From: Chromobotia macracanthus
Lineage: Eukaryota; Chordata; Actinopteri; Cypriniformes; Botiidae
Direction of reading: 5' to 3'
Length of the DNA stretch: 64,000 nt
Assembly: GCA_036877525.1 (NCBI GenBank)
Contig: JAZGTH010000062.1
Location: forward strand, 7,062,501 to 7,126,500
The notes beneath the pieces are model-generated. The model had not been told where the DNA came from, made no database searches, and worked only from the letters and a program-made list of their open reading frames with translations. Shown in pieces: positions 63,594 to 64,000 of the stretch. Position numbers and translations under genes: made by a program. How positions within the stretch are numbered: position 1 is the stretch's first letter; every line of letters starts with the position of its first letter.

Positions 63594-63900
63594 TTTAATT
63601 AACATTTTGAGTTATCTTTTTATATTTTTTAAATGTATATTTTTATTATTATTTTAGTTACATTTTTAGCTGACTTGATATGAGCTTTTGTCATTTTATT
63701 ATTTTATTTTTAATGTTTAATGTTTTATTTTATAGTTTTTATTTCAGTTAATTATTTAAGTGCTTCAGGTTAAATATATTTCGGTTTAGTCCTAAAAGTT
63801 TTATTTGGTTTAAGTTTTTAAAATAGTATTTATGCCTATATTTTATTTGATTTCAGTGAATATAAATATTTTAATTGTTATAGTTTTTGACTTCTGGTTG
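63594..63900. repeat. T-rich degenerate repeat (TTTTAGTTTTTATTTCAGTT type)
   Basis: It is made of TTTTATT, TTTTAGTTA, TTATTTCAGTTAATT, TGCTTCAGGTTAAAT and TTTAGTCCTAAAAG strings, a texture I recall from a T-rich repeat in fish genomes. Edges and family are uncertain. Confidence 0.45.
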
Positions 63901-64000
63901 CCAATATTTAAATCCAAACTGGCATGCAGAGGAGAACTCAAACTTCAGTGCACAACCAAAATGCGTATACTTCAAGATAACTTTCTTGTCAATAAATTCA
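63901..64000. other. Unique sequence to window end
   Basis: Nothing recognised. Confidence 0.4.

Overview
This window looks like non-coding nuclear DNA from a teleost fish, probably a cyprinid. It is AT-rich, has no long open reading frames and no recognisable exons, and carries dinucleotide microsatellites. Its interspersed repeats are typical of fish: tRNA-derived SINEs, decayed L2/CR1-type LINEs and a short inverted-repeat DNA element present in eight copies. Nothing looks bacterial or viral. The species assignment rests on recalled repeat resemblance and was not searched.

Layout. 1-6.8 kb is mostly unique sequence with a (TA)n tract near 5.4 kb. 6.8-14.2 kb has two copies of the short DNA element, a fish 'GTCCTCA'-type repeat, a compound (CA)(TA)(GA) microsatellite, a SINE and a second SINE-like 3' piece. 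14.2-19.6 kb is nearly repeat-free. 19.6-25 kb holds two SINE remnants, a DNA-element copy, a palindromic fish repeat and the longest non-microsatellite reading frame (24132-24737, minus). 25-35.7 kb is mainly unique, with small duplications. At 35.75-36.14 kb a DNA element sits inside a SINE. 38.9-39.9 kb is a decayed LINE reverse-transcriptase remnant. 41.6-46.2 kb holds two perfect hairpins and three DNA-element copies. 51.7-64 kb has more SINEs, the eighth DNA element, a complex AT microsatellite and an L2-type LINE 3' end whose tail matches the SINE tails.

No gene set works together here. The LINE and SINE families do appear linked: their shared 3' tail fits SINE mobilisation by the LINE machinery. 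The rest is best read as intergenic DNA or a large intron, possibly with conserved regulatory elements that only cross-species alignment could confirm. I found no convincing undescribed biological system. The items most worth a second look are the SINE/LINE tail match, the eight-copy DNA element with its datable nested insertion, and two perfect 17-18 bp hairpins.
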